DNA of 64,000 nt from Eriocheir sinensis (GCF_024679095.1 NC_066515.1:22934217-22998216); one strand, 5' to 3'; shown: positions 10,974 through 22,024, counted from the stretch's first letter. Translations and numbers: made by a program. The notes: generated by a model from the sequence alone, not told the origin.

Positions 10974-11580
10974 GTTTTAAGGAGATAGTATTTGGCAAGG
11001 GGAGTTATTCAGGGCTTATTGTAAAGAAACGTACATGAAGAGTGATAAATAGTAAGCAATTATGAAACATGCTTTGTCATTGGGTGGGATGAAACACCTC
11101 TCTTCAGATGATGTAATTATTGGCTTCTTTATTACTTCAGGAAATAACGTGTGTCTTCATGTGTCAGTTCTTGTGGATGGTGATTTACATATCCAGTGTG
11201 TGTGCGTATAGTGAGAGAGGTATGTGTGCGTGTGTGTGTGTGTGCGTGAGTCAGTCCGAATCTGTCTGGGGGTGAGTGAAAAAGAATATTGAGTCATAGT
11301 GAGAGTAAATTGGATTGAACAAATGAAAGTAAGAGAAAAGGAAAGGGAAAGGAGCGAAGGAAAGGAGAAAAAGCAAAAAAGAAAAAGAAGGAAAAGAAGA
11401 AGAAAAGGAGAAGGAGGAGGAGGCAGAGAAAGAGAGACTCATCCCTCACTCCTTGTTTACGCGTTACGCCACCAAACAAAAACGAGCCCAAAAACACTCC
11501 TGCAGGTGCCTTGACGACCCCTAAGTTCCCCCGCACCGCCCTTACGACGCACCTGTTTCACCTGCCGGCTAAGGGGGAGG
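10974..11580. other. Low-copy DNA with short GT tract and purine stretch
   Basis: A GT microsatellite lies at 11223-11247. 11320-11430 is purine-rich. 11480-11570 is balanced and CACC-rich. No gene recognised. Confidence 0.5.
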
Positions 11581-12226
11581 GGGGGGCGCTCGGTTGACTG
11601 TTAAGGTGGAAGTCCCGCTTATCACCTCGGTTCCTCCTCCCTTTGGCCGGTGTGGCGTGACGCGGAGTACCGTCGGGGGTCTTCTTTGGTCCCTCGCGGT
11701 TTCCAGACACTCGATTTCGATAACTCCTTCCTCATCCTCGCACAGCTTACCTCCTATTCTCCTCCTGGCCTCGGTGCAGCTTCAGGTGACTCTAGGTAAC
11801 GCTATGTCCGCCTCAGCGCCCAAGGGAACACCAGGGGAGTCTTTCAAGGGGAGTAATTCACCGTGGAATCAGTGAACCGGATTCTGGAGACAAGACACAA
11901 CGCTGAAAATTACAGGATGTGCCCCAAACCCCCAAACCCCGCGAGAGTGAATACCCTTCCAACTCGCCTTCCCCCTTGGTACTGAGCCGTGCTGCGCGGA
12001 GCCTCGGGGGCCGGCAAGCAACCATCAACATGAACATTAGCAAAACGCACAGGGCTCCCGGGGCACTGAGCGAGGGGGGGCGTGAAGGGATGCGAGGGTG
12101 GCGGAGAGGGCGGGATTGAGGAGGCGAGAGGGGAAGCAGACATTTTTATATCAAGTTGACTGTCAGTGTTTTTATCTTCCAGGACAATTACCGGTTAGTC
12201 CGTGTGTGTACGGTTAGCCCTTTCAG
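11581..12226. other. GC-rich low-copy region
   Basis: Begins with a G-run (ggggagggggggg), then balanced sequence with CpGs to about 12130. The 93-codon open frame at 11594-11875 has no recognisable motif. Confidence 0.45.
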
Positions 12227-12254
12227 TCTCCTCCTCCTCCTCCTCCTCCTCTTC
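12227..12254. repeat. (CTC)n microsatellite
   Basis: Nine CTC triplets. Confidence 0.95.
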
Positions 12255-12549
12255 CCATGGCTGTCTTACGCGCTAGATGAAAAGGGTAGTGGATGTATAT
12301 GTATAAACGAATAATCCCATGTTACTACTTATTCTAATTCTGCTAAATCAACTAAGTTACAAGAAAGACAAAAAACAGTGCCGGGAAGTATGAACAAAAC
12401 CAGGTATATCTTTTCGTTTTCTTTTGCGGTGAAATATTAAATTCTGCATACTCGGGAAAATGAGATGGAGTCAATAGAAGGAGCAGCGAGGAAATGGCGG
12501 GAACAGAAGTGGCCGAGATTACAGGAGCGCAGCTTAACTAATAACAAAA

Positions 12550-12695
12550 AGGAGGATAAATTTAGCGAAACCAGACGTAACGCAGAGAGGCAAAAAGTGA
12601 ACGAAAGAAACCACAAAAAAGGATGATAATAAAAAAACGTGCGTGAGAGAGAGAGAGAGAGAAGGATGATAAATTAAAGGATACCAGACATAACG

Positions 12696-12729
<34 letters not shown>

Positions 12730-12813
12730 ATGATAAATTAAAGGATACCAGACATAACGCAAGAGAGCAAAAACGAAATTGAAGAAACCACAATGAGGAA
12801 GATAACAGAAAGC

Positions 12814-12861
<48 letters not shown>

Positions 12862-12880
12862 GAGTGAGAGAGAGAGAGAG
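12550..12880. repeat. Tandem repeat carrying three (GA)n tracts
   Basis: The string aaggatgataaattaaagga starts at 12662 and 12726 (64-bp spacing) and a diverged copy at about 12550. Each copy contains ccagac(a/g)taacgca and runs into GA dinucleotides at 12645-12662, 12698-12726 and 12816-12880. The first and last copies also share a longer tail with aaaccaca, so the middle unit is shortened. Confidence 0.88.
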
Positions 12881-13139
12881 CCAGCGCGCCCTCACTGCCT
12901 CTGGGTTAGCGGCGCGGTTTGCTCATTCTAACCTTTCAATATGTATATCAAATATTACCTGTGCTTACCTTACCTGCGTTTTATCTTCGCCGTTTACTGA
13001 GATAACACGAGAAGGATTTTTACGGCACGAGGTCGCTCTAAGTTAAGTTTCTTCTGTATTATGCAAAAAGCCGGAATCTGTCCTCGAGGCTTCCCAATTT
13101 TATGCCAAGAGAATATATTTTACTCGAGAGAATAGGAGA

Positions 13140-13500
13140 AGAAGGAGGAAGAAGAGGAGATAGAAGGAATAAGGAAGGATATGGGTATGGGAAGGAAGGA
13201 GTAACAGGAGAGATGGAAGGAGTAGACGATGATATGGGAAAGTAAAGGAAGAGGGAATGAGCAGAGGAGGATATGGTAAAGGAAACGAAGAAGGAATAGG
13301 AGATAGAGGAAACAGAGGAGGGTATGGGAGAGGAAAGGAAGGAAGAACAGGAAATGGAGGGAATAAATGAGGATATGGGAAATGAAAAGAAGAGGAGAGG
13401 AAGGAGTAGAGTAGGATATGGGAAAGGGAACGAAGGAGGAAGAGGAGGAGATGGAAAAAGTAAAGAATATGACAAAGGAAGCGAAGTAGGAGCAGAGGTA
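13140..13500. repeat. Degenerate ~51-bp purine minisatellite
   Basis: The anchor gatatggg or a variant recurs at about 13187, 13234, 13273, 13324, 13375, 13418 and 13469 (spacings 47, 39, 51, 51, 43, 51). The words between are gaggaaaggaagga-like. Almost pyrimidine-free on the plus strand. Confidence 0.8.
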
Positions 13501-13503
13501 GAG

Positions 13504-13575
<72 letters not shown>
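13504..13575. repeat. (GTA)n microsatellite, 72 bp
   Basis: Twenty-four uninterrupted GTA triplets. It sits between a purine-rich tract on the left and a pyrimidine-rich tract on the right. Confidence 0.97.
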
Positions 13576-13599
13576 TCAAAACAAAGATGGAAGGAAAAA

Positions 13600-13830
13600 A
13601 ATATATGTCGTCGTTCCTTCTTCTCATTCATCATAATCTTCCTTCCTTCTCCTTTATCATCATTCTTCTGCATTACTCCTTCATCTTACATTCTTGTTTT
13701 CCTCCTTCTCCCTCCTTTACCTTCACCTCCCTCACCTCACATCCTTCATTTTGCTCATCTCCGCATCTTCCTCCGTTCTGATTCTTTTCCCCCTCCCCCT
13801 CCTCCTCCCCCTCCTCCTCCTCCTCCCTGT
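13600..13830. repeat. Polypyrimidine tract ending in (CCT)n
   Basis: Plus strand C/T-rich. 13785-13828 is imperfect CCT repeat. Confidence 0.8.
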
Positions 13831-13963
13831 AATGGTTGGTGTAATGGTCACTTGTTTTGAAGGGCCTCGCCTCACCTGGGCCTCACCTGGGTCACCTGCC
13901 AATCACGGGAAGGTGAGGTATCCATGAATTATAAACACGTGGGTCCTTCAGGCTATTTCCCTC

Positions 13964-13997
13964 CTCCTCCTCCTCTTCCTCCTCCTCCTCCTCCTCA
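13964..13997. repeat. (CCT)n microsatellite
   Basis: CCT triplets with one TTC interruption, followed by C/T-rich sequence to about 14165. Confidence 0.9.
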
Positions 13998-14160
13998 CAC
14001 CTACACCTCCCCTTCCCCTTCTTCCCTCTTTATAATTTATTCCTTCTGTTCTTCTCCTTTCTTCAACTTGTTTTCCCGCTTTGTTTTTGTATTCTTGTGT
14101 CTTCTTCGTTATTTTTTGTTGTTTTTATTTTCCTTTTTCTCCCATTTTCCTGCTTAATTA

Positions 14161-14165
<5 letters not shown>

Positions 14166-14246
<81 letters not shown>
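14166..14246. repeat. (CT)n microsatellite, 81 bp
   Basis: Perfect CT dinucleotides. Confidence 0.97.
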
Positions 14247-14248
<2 letters not shown>

Positions 14249-14288
14249 ATAAATATTCAAGAGCATTGTTTTGGTAGCATTCCACGCC

Positions 14289-14291
<3 letters not shown>

Positions 14292-14355
<64 letters not shown>
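14292..14355. repeat. (AC)n microsatellite, 64 bp
   Basis: Perfect AC dinucleotides only 45 bp from the CT tract; the two form a compound locus. Confidence 0.97.
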
Positions 14356-14358
<3 letters not shown>

Positions 14359-14589
14359 GTTTGTCTCATTCCTCATCCTCCTTCCTCACCCTTCCCACCC
14401 TTCAACCCTTCCATTTCCTCTTCCTCCTCTCCTCAAGGCTCCTCCTCTTCTCCTCCTCCTCCATTCTTCACTCCTCCTTACTCCTTCCTTGCCCCTCCTT
14501 CGTTCCATATTATCGACCATCCTTATTTTCCCTCTCTCCTTTTCTCCTGTTTTCCTTTCCTTATCCATATGGTTTTAGCTAACAACTTT

Positions 14590-15006
14590 TCCCTTCTTTC
14601 TTTCCCCTCCCCTTCCTTCTCCCTCTTCCTCTTTGTCTTCTCCTCTCCTTTCCTCCCCTCCCCTTCTTTCTCTACCTTCTCATTCTTTCTCTCCCCTCCC
14701 TTTCCTTCTCTACCCTCCCCTTCTTTCTCTCCCCTCCCTTTCCTTCTCTATCCTCTCCCTCCTTTCCTCCCCTCCCCTTCTTTCTCTACCCTCCACTTCT
14801 TTCTTTCTCCCCTCCCGTCCTTCTCTACCCTGTTCCTCCTTTCCTCCCCTCCTCTTCTTTCTCCCCTTCCTTCCTTCTCTACCCTCCCCTTCTTTCTCTC
14901 CCCTCCCCTTTCTTCTCTACCCTCTCCCTCCTTTCCTCCCCTCCCCTTCTTTCTCTCCCCTCCCCTTTCTTCTCTCCCTTCCCCCTCCTTTCCTCCCGTC
15001 CCCTTC
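14590..15006. repeat. 19-bp pyrimidine minisatellite
   Basis: The unit cctccccttctttctctac and variants (cctccctttccttctctac) alternate. A recurring block cctttcctcccctcc lies at spacings near 77, 92 and 57 bp, close to multiples of 19. Nearly pure C/T. Confidence 0.85.
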
Positions 15007-15332
15007 TAGCCCACCTCCCACCTCCATCTTGCTGCTCTCCGCCGTGATGGTATTGAGGGGTCCGCGCCCCCCGCCAAGTGTGTTAATGCTGCCTCAGGGA
15101 AATGCTTCACCCCCTTCCTTTTTCCTTCTTTTTTTGTATTGCTTTGACCGTGTTCCTCCTGCAGGCTCCTTTTTTTTTTATTTCTTCCTCTATGTTCTTT
15201 TACTTTAATCTGCTTTTTTTTAAGTCTGGTTGATTTGTTTGTTTTTTTATTTGTTTCGTTTTACTTCAGATTTTGTTCATTATTGTTACTTTTTTTTGTT
15301 GTTTTCCCCTTAATTTTATTTACTTCTTATTT
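15007..15332. other. Short GC-rich patch then T-rich DNA
   Basis: 15007-15110 is balanced; 15110-15330 is T-rich with several T-runs. Nothing coding recognised. Confidence 0.5.
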
Positions 15333-15361
15333 TCCTCCTCCTCCTCCTCCTCCTCCTCCTC
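15333..15361. repeat. (TCC)n microsatellite
   Basis: Nine to ten TCC triplets. Confidence 0.95.
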
Positions 15362-15715
15362 TTTGCTCTTCCCCATCTTCCGCCTGATCTTTCTTCTGCT
15401 TATTCTTTTTTTTTTTATTCTCCACCATATTTTCTATCTTCGTCTTCGTCCTCTCCGTCTTTTTTTTTTTACTCCTATTTCTCCTGCACCTTCCCTTTTC
15501 TTCCTCCTCTTCCTGCTCCTCCTCCTTGTTCCCCTTTATTTCCTGCTTGCTTTCCCTTCATCTGCTTCTTCCTATTCTTCATCATCCCTCTTCTTTTCCT
15601 CTTCCTTCTAGTTCCTCCTAATTTTCCGCTCGCTCTCCTTTCTTCAGCTTCTTCATCCTATTCTGCATCATCCTTCCTATCCTCTTTCTCCTCCTCCTCC
15701 CCGTCCTCCTCCTCC
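15362..15715. other. Pyrimidine-rich tract
   Basis: C/T-rich on the plus strand, ending in CTC triplets at 15685-15717. Open frames are compositional. Confidence 0.75.
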
Positions 15716-15860
15716 TCGCATAGCCCCAGAGGAGGCACCGAGGAGGCCAATTACGTGAGGTCTTCATAAAGAGACGCGTGAATAACACAATTGCGGTGAT
15801 TAATCGTTTGGTGGCCTATTAAGGTAATTCCGCCCCATTACCTTTTCAATGTGGGAGATG
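15716..15860. other. Low-copy island
   Basis: Balanced non-repetitive sequence between pyrimidine tracts, with attgcggtgattaatcg and tattaaggtaattccgcccc. Looks like a conserved-element candidate; unproven. Confidence 0.4.
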
Positions 15861-16641
15861 AACTTACCTACCTCCCTGCACCACCCATTCTCCTGCTCCT
15901 CCACCCCCTTACCCCTCGCCCTTACCTTAATTTTACACTCCCACATCCTCCTCCTCCTCCTCCTCCTCCTCTTCGTCCTCATCTCCTCTCCCCCACTTCA
16001 CACCTCCCATATCTTCCTCCTTCTCTTTACCATGCTTCCACTTCACACCACACCCTCCCTTCTCCTCTTCCACACGTCCTTGCTTCCCCACTCCACACCT
16101 CCCTCCTTCCTGCCTCCTTCGTGCCTCCTTTCCTCCACTTTACACCTCCTTCCTTCCTCCTCCCTCTTCACGCCTCTTTTGCTTCTCCTCACACCGCCCT
16201 CTCTCCCTCTCGTGTCTCCTTTTCTCTCATTCTTTCCTTCTTCTCCTCGATGTGTTTCCCTCTTTCATATCTCCCATTCTTTTATTTGTATATTTTCAAC
16301 TTCCTATTTTCCTTTTTCCCTCTAATTTGCCTTCGTTTTCCTCTTCTAATCATTCCATTCCTTCCCTTTAGTTGTGTTTTTAAGGTTTCATGTCTTTTAT
16401 TCTCCTTTTCACCTTTTCCAATCTCTATGTTCCTGTACCCTTTCCATTTGCACTCTTCGTCCACCTCTCCTTCACACCTTCCTACCACCTTTCATCTTCG
16501 CACCTGCTTTTACTTCTCTTCACACCTGTTCCTTTCACTATTCACTTTATGCTTTGAGTCTGGGCCGCTATCCCCCTCTTCAGTACTCCTTTCTGCCCTC
16601 TACATCTTCCCTTCTTTATATAGTCCTTCCTTCCTTCAAAC
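15861..16641. other. Pyrimidine-rich tract with (CTC)n
   Basis: C/T-rich plus strand; a CTC microsatellite occupies 15945-15972. The long plus-strand open frames are stop-free for compositional reasons and are not called genes. Confidence 0.75.
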
Positions 16642-16776
16642 GATCTTGGACACTACATTCACTTATTCGTATTTCATCTTTATCTTGTCCTTCTTTCCTA
16701 CAGCTATATTTCTAGTTTACTTCATCTTTCCTTCGTATGATCTTGGACATTCTACATTCACTTATTCGTATTTCTC
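16642..16776. repeat. 97-bp tandem duplication, second copy partial
   Basis: gatcttggaca followed by ctacattcacttattcgta occurs at 16642 and 16739. Confidence 0.9.
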
Positions 16777-17329
16777 TATTCTTCATCTTTGCATCTGATT
16801 CTCGATATATATTTTACAACCATTTTTTTCTATCTTTTTTTTTCATTCCGGTGGTGGGGTTTTTTTTTTTTTTGTACTCCAGTTTTTTCTTCATATTCCT
16901 TCACGTACTAACTTTTTTTTTTTCCCCCTCATACGGAGCACCTCTCATGCCTTCCCCCGCCCCTCATTCCTCGCAGATTCCTTCCCTGTCAATGCAATTC
17001 GGTCCGCTCTCCTTTTGCTTTTTATATATATGTCGAGGTCAATTTGTTTTAGTCTCGTTGTAGTTCTGGCACGCTCGCATCATTTGTTATTCGTCTACAT
17101 GCACGGGATGAAAAATTAGTGTGTCGTCTTGCATATATTTAACGTTATTCATAGTTGCCTCTGTTTGACTTACACTCCCAGCTTGTTCACCTCCCGCTTA
17201 AGGTTTCCGCGCATTGCTTCCCTTTGTTCGTTTCCCTCCCTCTCACTGTGCCCGATTTTGTTTGCTTCCTATCATGTTCTGCCTTATTTTTCGTCTCAGT
17301 TGCATGTCAGGCTTCATTTGTTTTCATGT
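16777..17329. other. T-rich low-copy sequence
   Basis: T-runs at 16825-16930; 16930-17330 is balanced to T-rich without a tandem unit. No gene recognised. Confidence 0.5.
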
Positions 17330-17735
17330 TTATATTTCCTAAGTAATTTTTGGGGGTATCTTGTCATTCATCTTCGTCAGTAAGCTTCCCTCTCTTAGTC
17401 TGGTTCCTTGTATGTCATTCCTATTTTTCCTTTTATATATGTTTCTAGGTAAGTTGCTCTTCATGTTAGTAGTTCACAGACGGATCCTCTCATCAATGTG
17501 TTTTTATTAATTTATGTATATGTGTATGTTTATATATCCTAAGTACTTTTTTGTGGTAACTGCTCATTTATTTTCATCAGTAAGCTTCCCTCACTTAGTC
17601 TGGTTCCTTGTATGTCATCCCTATTTTTCTCTTTATATATATTTCTAGATAAGTCGTGATTCATGTTAGTAGTTCACAGACGGATCCTCTCATCAATGTG
17701 TTTTTATTTAACTATCTATTCGTGTTTATACTTCC
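17330..17735. repeat. 200-bp tandem duplication
   Basis: cctaagta starts at 17338 and 17538, and tcatgttagtagttcacaga at 17461 and 17661, both exactly 200 bp apart. Copies are about 90% alike by eye. Confidence 0.95.
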
Positions 17736-17739
17736 TATC

Positions 17740-18480
17740 ATATCCAGTTTGATAATTCCCTACATCCCAATTCATCTTCCCTGTGTCAGTACCTTTCTGC
17801 ACCTTTTATCAGTAGTCCATCGGCTGTCAACCAGTTTTTGCACTTTTCTCAATCAATCTCTGTACCCGCTGCTCTCGTATCTATTTTTAAGGCTTTTTAT
17901 GCTCATCAATGTGCTTTACGTCCGCGTATTCCCACATCTTTGGTCTATCTTTTTTTTTAGCTTTTTGTACCTTTCTATCAATCATTCATGACCTTACCTT
18001 CATACCTTTTTTTCCACATTTTTCAACCCATATATGTGCTCTATGTCAGCGTATTTCCTCATCTCTAATCTGTCTTCCAAGGTTTTCCAATAGCGTTTTT
18101 GCACCTCTGTGTCAATCTGTCATTATTTTAACCTTCATACTTGTACTTTCTCTCCTTTACACTCTTTTCCACTCAAATATGTGCTTTATGTCGGCATATT
18201 TCCAAATCTCTAGCTTGACTAATGTAAGTCTCATGGGGTCTGTGTGGTCTGATTTTCTATGTAAATCTATGTAAATCTTTCCCTCTCTCTCTCTTCCTCT
18301 TCACATATAAGGAAGCGTAATTTTGGCTCAAACCTCATCATACTTGTTTCATACCTATTTCTCTCTTTTGCACACTCTTACACCCAAATATGTGCTTTAT
18401 GTCGACATATTTCCACGTCTCGAGTCTGTCTCCCAAGGTCTGCCAGTCAGTTTTTGTACATTTATATCAATCCATCTGCC
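17740..18480. repeat. Degenerate tandem repeat, units 125-211 bp
   Basis: The anchor gtgctttatgtc.gc.tatttcc recurs at 17911, 18036, 18181 and 18392, each followed by atctc and a ctgtc or cttgac word. The longer last interval contains an insertion with tatgtaaatc duplicated and a short CT tract. Confidence 0.75.
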
Positions 18481-18660
18481 CCTCCGTGCGTGTCGTTGCC
18501 TGCTGGCCTTCTTACCTGCCCGATTGCCTACCTGTCCGTGTGCCTCGCGTGCGGTCTTTACCTTCAATTACCTGCCCCTAACAAGCACCGCCACCCGCTC
18601 AATATGATTAATTGGGAGTGCCACCAAGACGTATAGACCGCCACTCTGAGCCATTACTCT

Positions 18661-19760
18661 ACGCCACGACGAGAAAAAGAGGAGAATAGGGGAGCGGAAG
18701 AAAGAGAGAACAAGATTTTGGAATGCGAAGAAAACAATAGAGAACACTGACAAGGGAGAAGAAAAGTGAACAAGGAGCTGGAAATAAAGAGAGAACAAGA
18801 TTTTGGAATGCGAAGAAAACAATAGAGAACACTGACAAGGGAGAAGAAAAGTGAACAAGGAGCTGGAAATAAAGGGAGAACAAGATTTTGGAATGCGAAG
18901 AAAACAATAGAGAACACTGACAAGGGAGAAAAAAAGTGAACATGGAGCTGGAAATAAAGGGAGAACAAGATTTTGGAATGCGAAGAAAACAATAGAGAAC
19001 ACTGACAAGGGAGAAGAAAAGTGAACAAGGAGCTGGAAATAAAGAGAGAACAAGATTTTGAAATGCGAAGAAAAAGGGAAGAGTAACAAATAACACTGAC
19101 AAGGAAGAAAGGTGAACAAAGAGCTGGAAATAAAGAGATAGCAAGAATTTGGAATGCGGAAAAAGGAGAGAATAACAAAGAACGCAGACAAGGGAGAAGA
19201 GAGGTGAACAAGGAACTGGAAAGAAAAAGAGATAGCGAGAACTTGGAATGCGGAGAAAAAGGAGAGAAACAGAGGACAGCGGTGGCAAGGAAGAGAAAAA
19301 GAGGAGAACGAGGAGCTGTGAAAAAGCGATTGCAAGAATTCTGAATCCGAAGAAAAAGATAAATAGTAGCAAAGGATAACAAAGGGAAACAGTGACCAGA
19401 TATAGGAAAGTATATCAAAGGGAAATACTGGCCGGGATAAGGAGCTGGAAAAGGAGATGACAGGAATTCGGAATGCAAGGAAAGGAAGATAAAAAGGAAA
19501 GAATAAATGAGGAAGACTACTGACCAGGAAGACGAGGCCAGGATAAGTAGTTGGGATAAAGTGTATGGCAAGAATTCGGAGTACAAAGAAAAAGGTAGAT
19601 AACAGGGAAGAATAACAAAGGGGAATATTAAGAAAGAAGAAAACAAGGGACTCAGGAGCTGGAAAAAAAAGAGATGGCAAGAAGTCGGAATACTAAGAAA
19701 ATAAAACAGATTGAGGACCAGAACACAAAGCAGAATGCGAAGAAAAAGGAAAAGATAAGA
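18661..19760. repeat. 85-bp purine-rich minisatellite with divergence gradient
   Basis: Anchors caagattttggaatgcgaag are at 18711, 18796, 18881, 18966 and 19051, exactly 85 bp apart. Diverged anchors then lie at 19142, 19236, 19333, 19460, 19569 and 19678 (spacings 91-127). The left five units are nearly identical; the right six lengthen and diverge. All three minus-strand frames stay open for hundreds of codons, which follows from purine bias and is not evidence for a gene. Confidence 0.97.
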
Positions 19761-20582
19761 AAAAATGAAGAGCAGTGTCCAGGAAAAAAATATTAGCAGA
19801 GAACGAATGCTTAGACAAAATAGAGGAAACAGAGAATTCAGAGTTAAGAGTAAGTGGAGGCCACGAGAGAATGAACTTGAAACGATATTAAAAAAAACTA
19901 AAAAGAAGAAATTGCAGTAGGTATGTAGATAGTGAACGATAACGAGATTCTGAAAAATGAGACTAAAATTATATGTGAAGAAGCAAAAGAAGGTGCAGAA
20001 AATAATAGAAAATTGGTATAACTGTGAGAACAAAAAAATGCCATTGTAGATAGATAAAAAAAAAACGAAATTTCAAATGTATAAAAAAGAAAAGAAATCA
20101 AAAGCTGACAGAGAAAAAAAATAATATGTAAAGAAAACAATGAAAAATGTACAGTTGGCAAGTGAAAAGAAAAAAAAAAGAACAAGGTGAAGAAAAGAAG
20201 CAGAGAGAAGCAGAATATTTGATAAAAAATGGTAAATATAAAGACAGGAAACTCTAATTATATTCGTTCTTAAATATATATGAAGGGAAAATACGAAACT
20301 CCCATCGTAGTTCTTCTTTCATATACGAAGTAAAAAAAATAATAAAATGAAACTGGAGGAAACAAGAAATTATTAACAAAAAAAAATATTAAAAAGCAGA
20401 AAATGGGAAAGAATGATTAAAATGGAGACCGGAAACCTCAATCGTATTCCATCTTGGGTCACCTGAGTCGATCCTGCTTATCGTAAATTCACTCAACATG
20501 ATTAATGGATATCTGAACTGACGTGGGTACAGATTTTCTTTTTTTCCGAGATCCTCTGCTCCCACACGTGATAGGATTTTAT
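19761..20582. other. A-rich low-copy sequence
   Basis: A/G-rich to about 20240, then AT-rich to 20440, then a balanced stretch 20440-20580. No tandem unit or coding similarity recognised. Confidence 0.55.
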
Positions 20583-20710
20583 TACATGTCATCCTGAAGA
20601 AGGGACAAGGGGGAAGAAAGATGAACAAGTACCTAAAAAAAAGAGATAGCAAGAACTTTGAATGCGAAGAAAAAGAAGAGAAACCAAAGGACAACGGTGG
20701 CGAGAAAGAA
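20583..20710. repeat. Detached single unit of the 18.7-kb minisatellite
   Basis: Contains acaaggg.gaagaaag.tgaacaag, gagatagcaagaactttgaa, and gagaaac followed by aggacaacggtggc. The best match is the diverged unit around 19200-19310. It lies about 0.8 kb beyond the array edge. Confidence 0.85.
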
Positions 20711-20915
20711 AAGGGGAGGGGTATGTCAGTGGAATGGGGCGGATAACAAGATATAGATAACTGATTGAAAATGGAGATAAATGTTAAGAATAATGGATAA
20801 AATCTGTAATAAGAAAACAAAGAGAGGAATAAGTTGTTTTTCGTAGAAGGTGGAAGAAAGAAAACTAAAAAGAAGATAGAAAAGAGGGAAACAAAATACG
20901 AAGAAGAAGAGGCAG

Positions 20916-21205
20916 CAGAAGACAAAGAAGAAAAAGGAAAGGAAGACAAAAAAAATAATACGTGGCATGTGAATGGAAGAAAACAAGAAAAGAAGGGAGG
21001 AAGAAGGAACAGAAGGAAAGAAGAAGAAGGGGTCCCTAAAAACGAAGGTAGTGGTTGAGGAAGAAGAAAAAGAAGAAAAAGGAAAGAAAGACAAAAAATA
21101 TAATACGTAGCATGTAAATGGAAGAAAACAAGAAAAGAAGGAAGGAAGAAGGGACAGAAGGAAAGAAGAAGAAGGGGTCCCTAAAAACAAAGGTAGTGGT
21201 TGAGG
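20916..21205. repeat. 145-bp tandem duplication, purine-rich
   Basis: Two adjacent units ending in aggtagtggttgagg at 21060 and 21205; both contain aataatacgt or tataatacgt, then gcatgt.aatggaagaaaac. About 93% identical by eye. Confidence 0.95.
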
Positions 21206-21580
21206 TGGAGATGGAGGGACAGGTAGAGAGAAGAAGAGGGGGAAGAAGAGAAGGAAGGGGGAGGGAGGGGGGAGGAACCAGTGTCCACCCAGGTGTCCAC
21301 ACTAACGAGGTCAAGGGCGTCCTAAAGGGGTTCTGGAGGTAATTACAAGCGAGAACTCTGTAGTTTTCTCCGATAACATCTCTTGGTTCCCGACTGTTCT
21401 TCCCTCCCTCTCCTTCCTTCCCTCCTCCGCACGTAGACTCTCCTGTGCCATTTTCCGTGAGTTCCATGGGTGTTAACATTGCCTAGTTAATGGATAAAAC
21501 AAAGCAAAAAGTATCTACCATTCCCCTTTTTCTATTTCATTATCTCTCCTTTACCCATGTCCAACTCTCCTCCCCTGCCC
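21206..21580. other. G-rich purine stretch then low-copy sequence
   Basis: 21206-21275 is G-rich with long G-runs (gggggagggaggggggagg). The remainder is balanced with no gene recognised. Confidence 0.55.
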
Positions 21581-21916
21581 CTCACTCCTGCCACCCCTCT
21601 CTTCCTCCCAACCTCCATGCCATTATCCTCTCTCCTGTCGCCTATCCCTTCTTCCGTCTACCCCCCTTTCCTTCCTTCCTTCCTTCAGCCCTCATATTTT
21701 TTTCTCTCACTCCTTCTACCCCCCTTTCCTTCCTTCCTTCCTTCAGCCCTCATCTTTTTTTTCTTTCCCTTCTTTCCCTCACTCCTGCCACCCCTCTCTT
21801 CCTCTCAACCTCCATGCCATTATCCTCTCTCCTGTCGCCTTTCCCTTCCTCCGTCCACCCCCCTTTCCTTCCTTCCTTCCTTCAGCCCTCATCTTTTTTT
21901 GCTTTCCCTTCTTTCC
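21581..21916. repeat. Nested pyrimidine duplication (197 bp and 58 bp)
   Basis: ctcactcctgccacccctct occurs at 21581 and 21778 (197 bp). Within the first unit, ccccccttt plus (CCTT)n plus cagccctcat occurs at 21661 and 21719 (58 bp), and again at 21858. A 58-bp internal duplication therefore sits in copy one only. Confidence 0.93.
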
Positions 21917-21941
21917 CTCCCCTCTTTCCCCTCCTCACTCT

Positions 21942-21967
21942 TTATGTTCTTATGTTCTTATGTTCTT
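21942..21967. repeat. (TTATGTTC)3 microsatellite
   Basis: Three exact 8-bp units. Confidence 0.9.
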
Positions 21968-22024
21968 CCCTCCCTCTTCTTTCCCTCCGTCGCTGCCGCT
22001 GTCCCTCTTCTATGCTAATTCTTC

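Noticed and set aside
13059..13673. Minus-strand frame with a polythreonine run
   Set aside because: Polythreonine is the reading of the (GTA)n microsatellite, and the rest is the purine minisatellite complement.
18568..20033. Minus-strand open frames of 237-459 codons with hydrophobic repeats
   Set aside because: All three minus frames are open across an 85-bp minisatellite because the plus strand is purine-rich; the repeated residues come from the array, not from a protein family.
21206..21280. Canonical G-quadruplex in the G-rich stretch
   Set aside because: Long G-runs are present, but four well-separated runs of three or more with short loops are not clear; weaker than the 17-G run at 61363.
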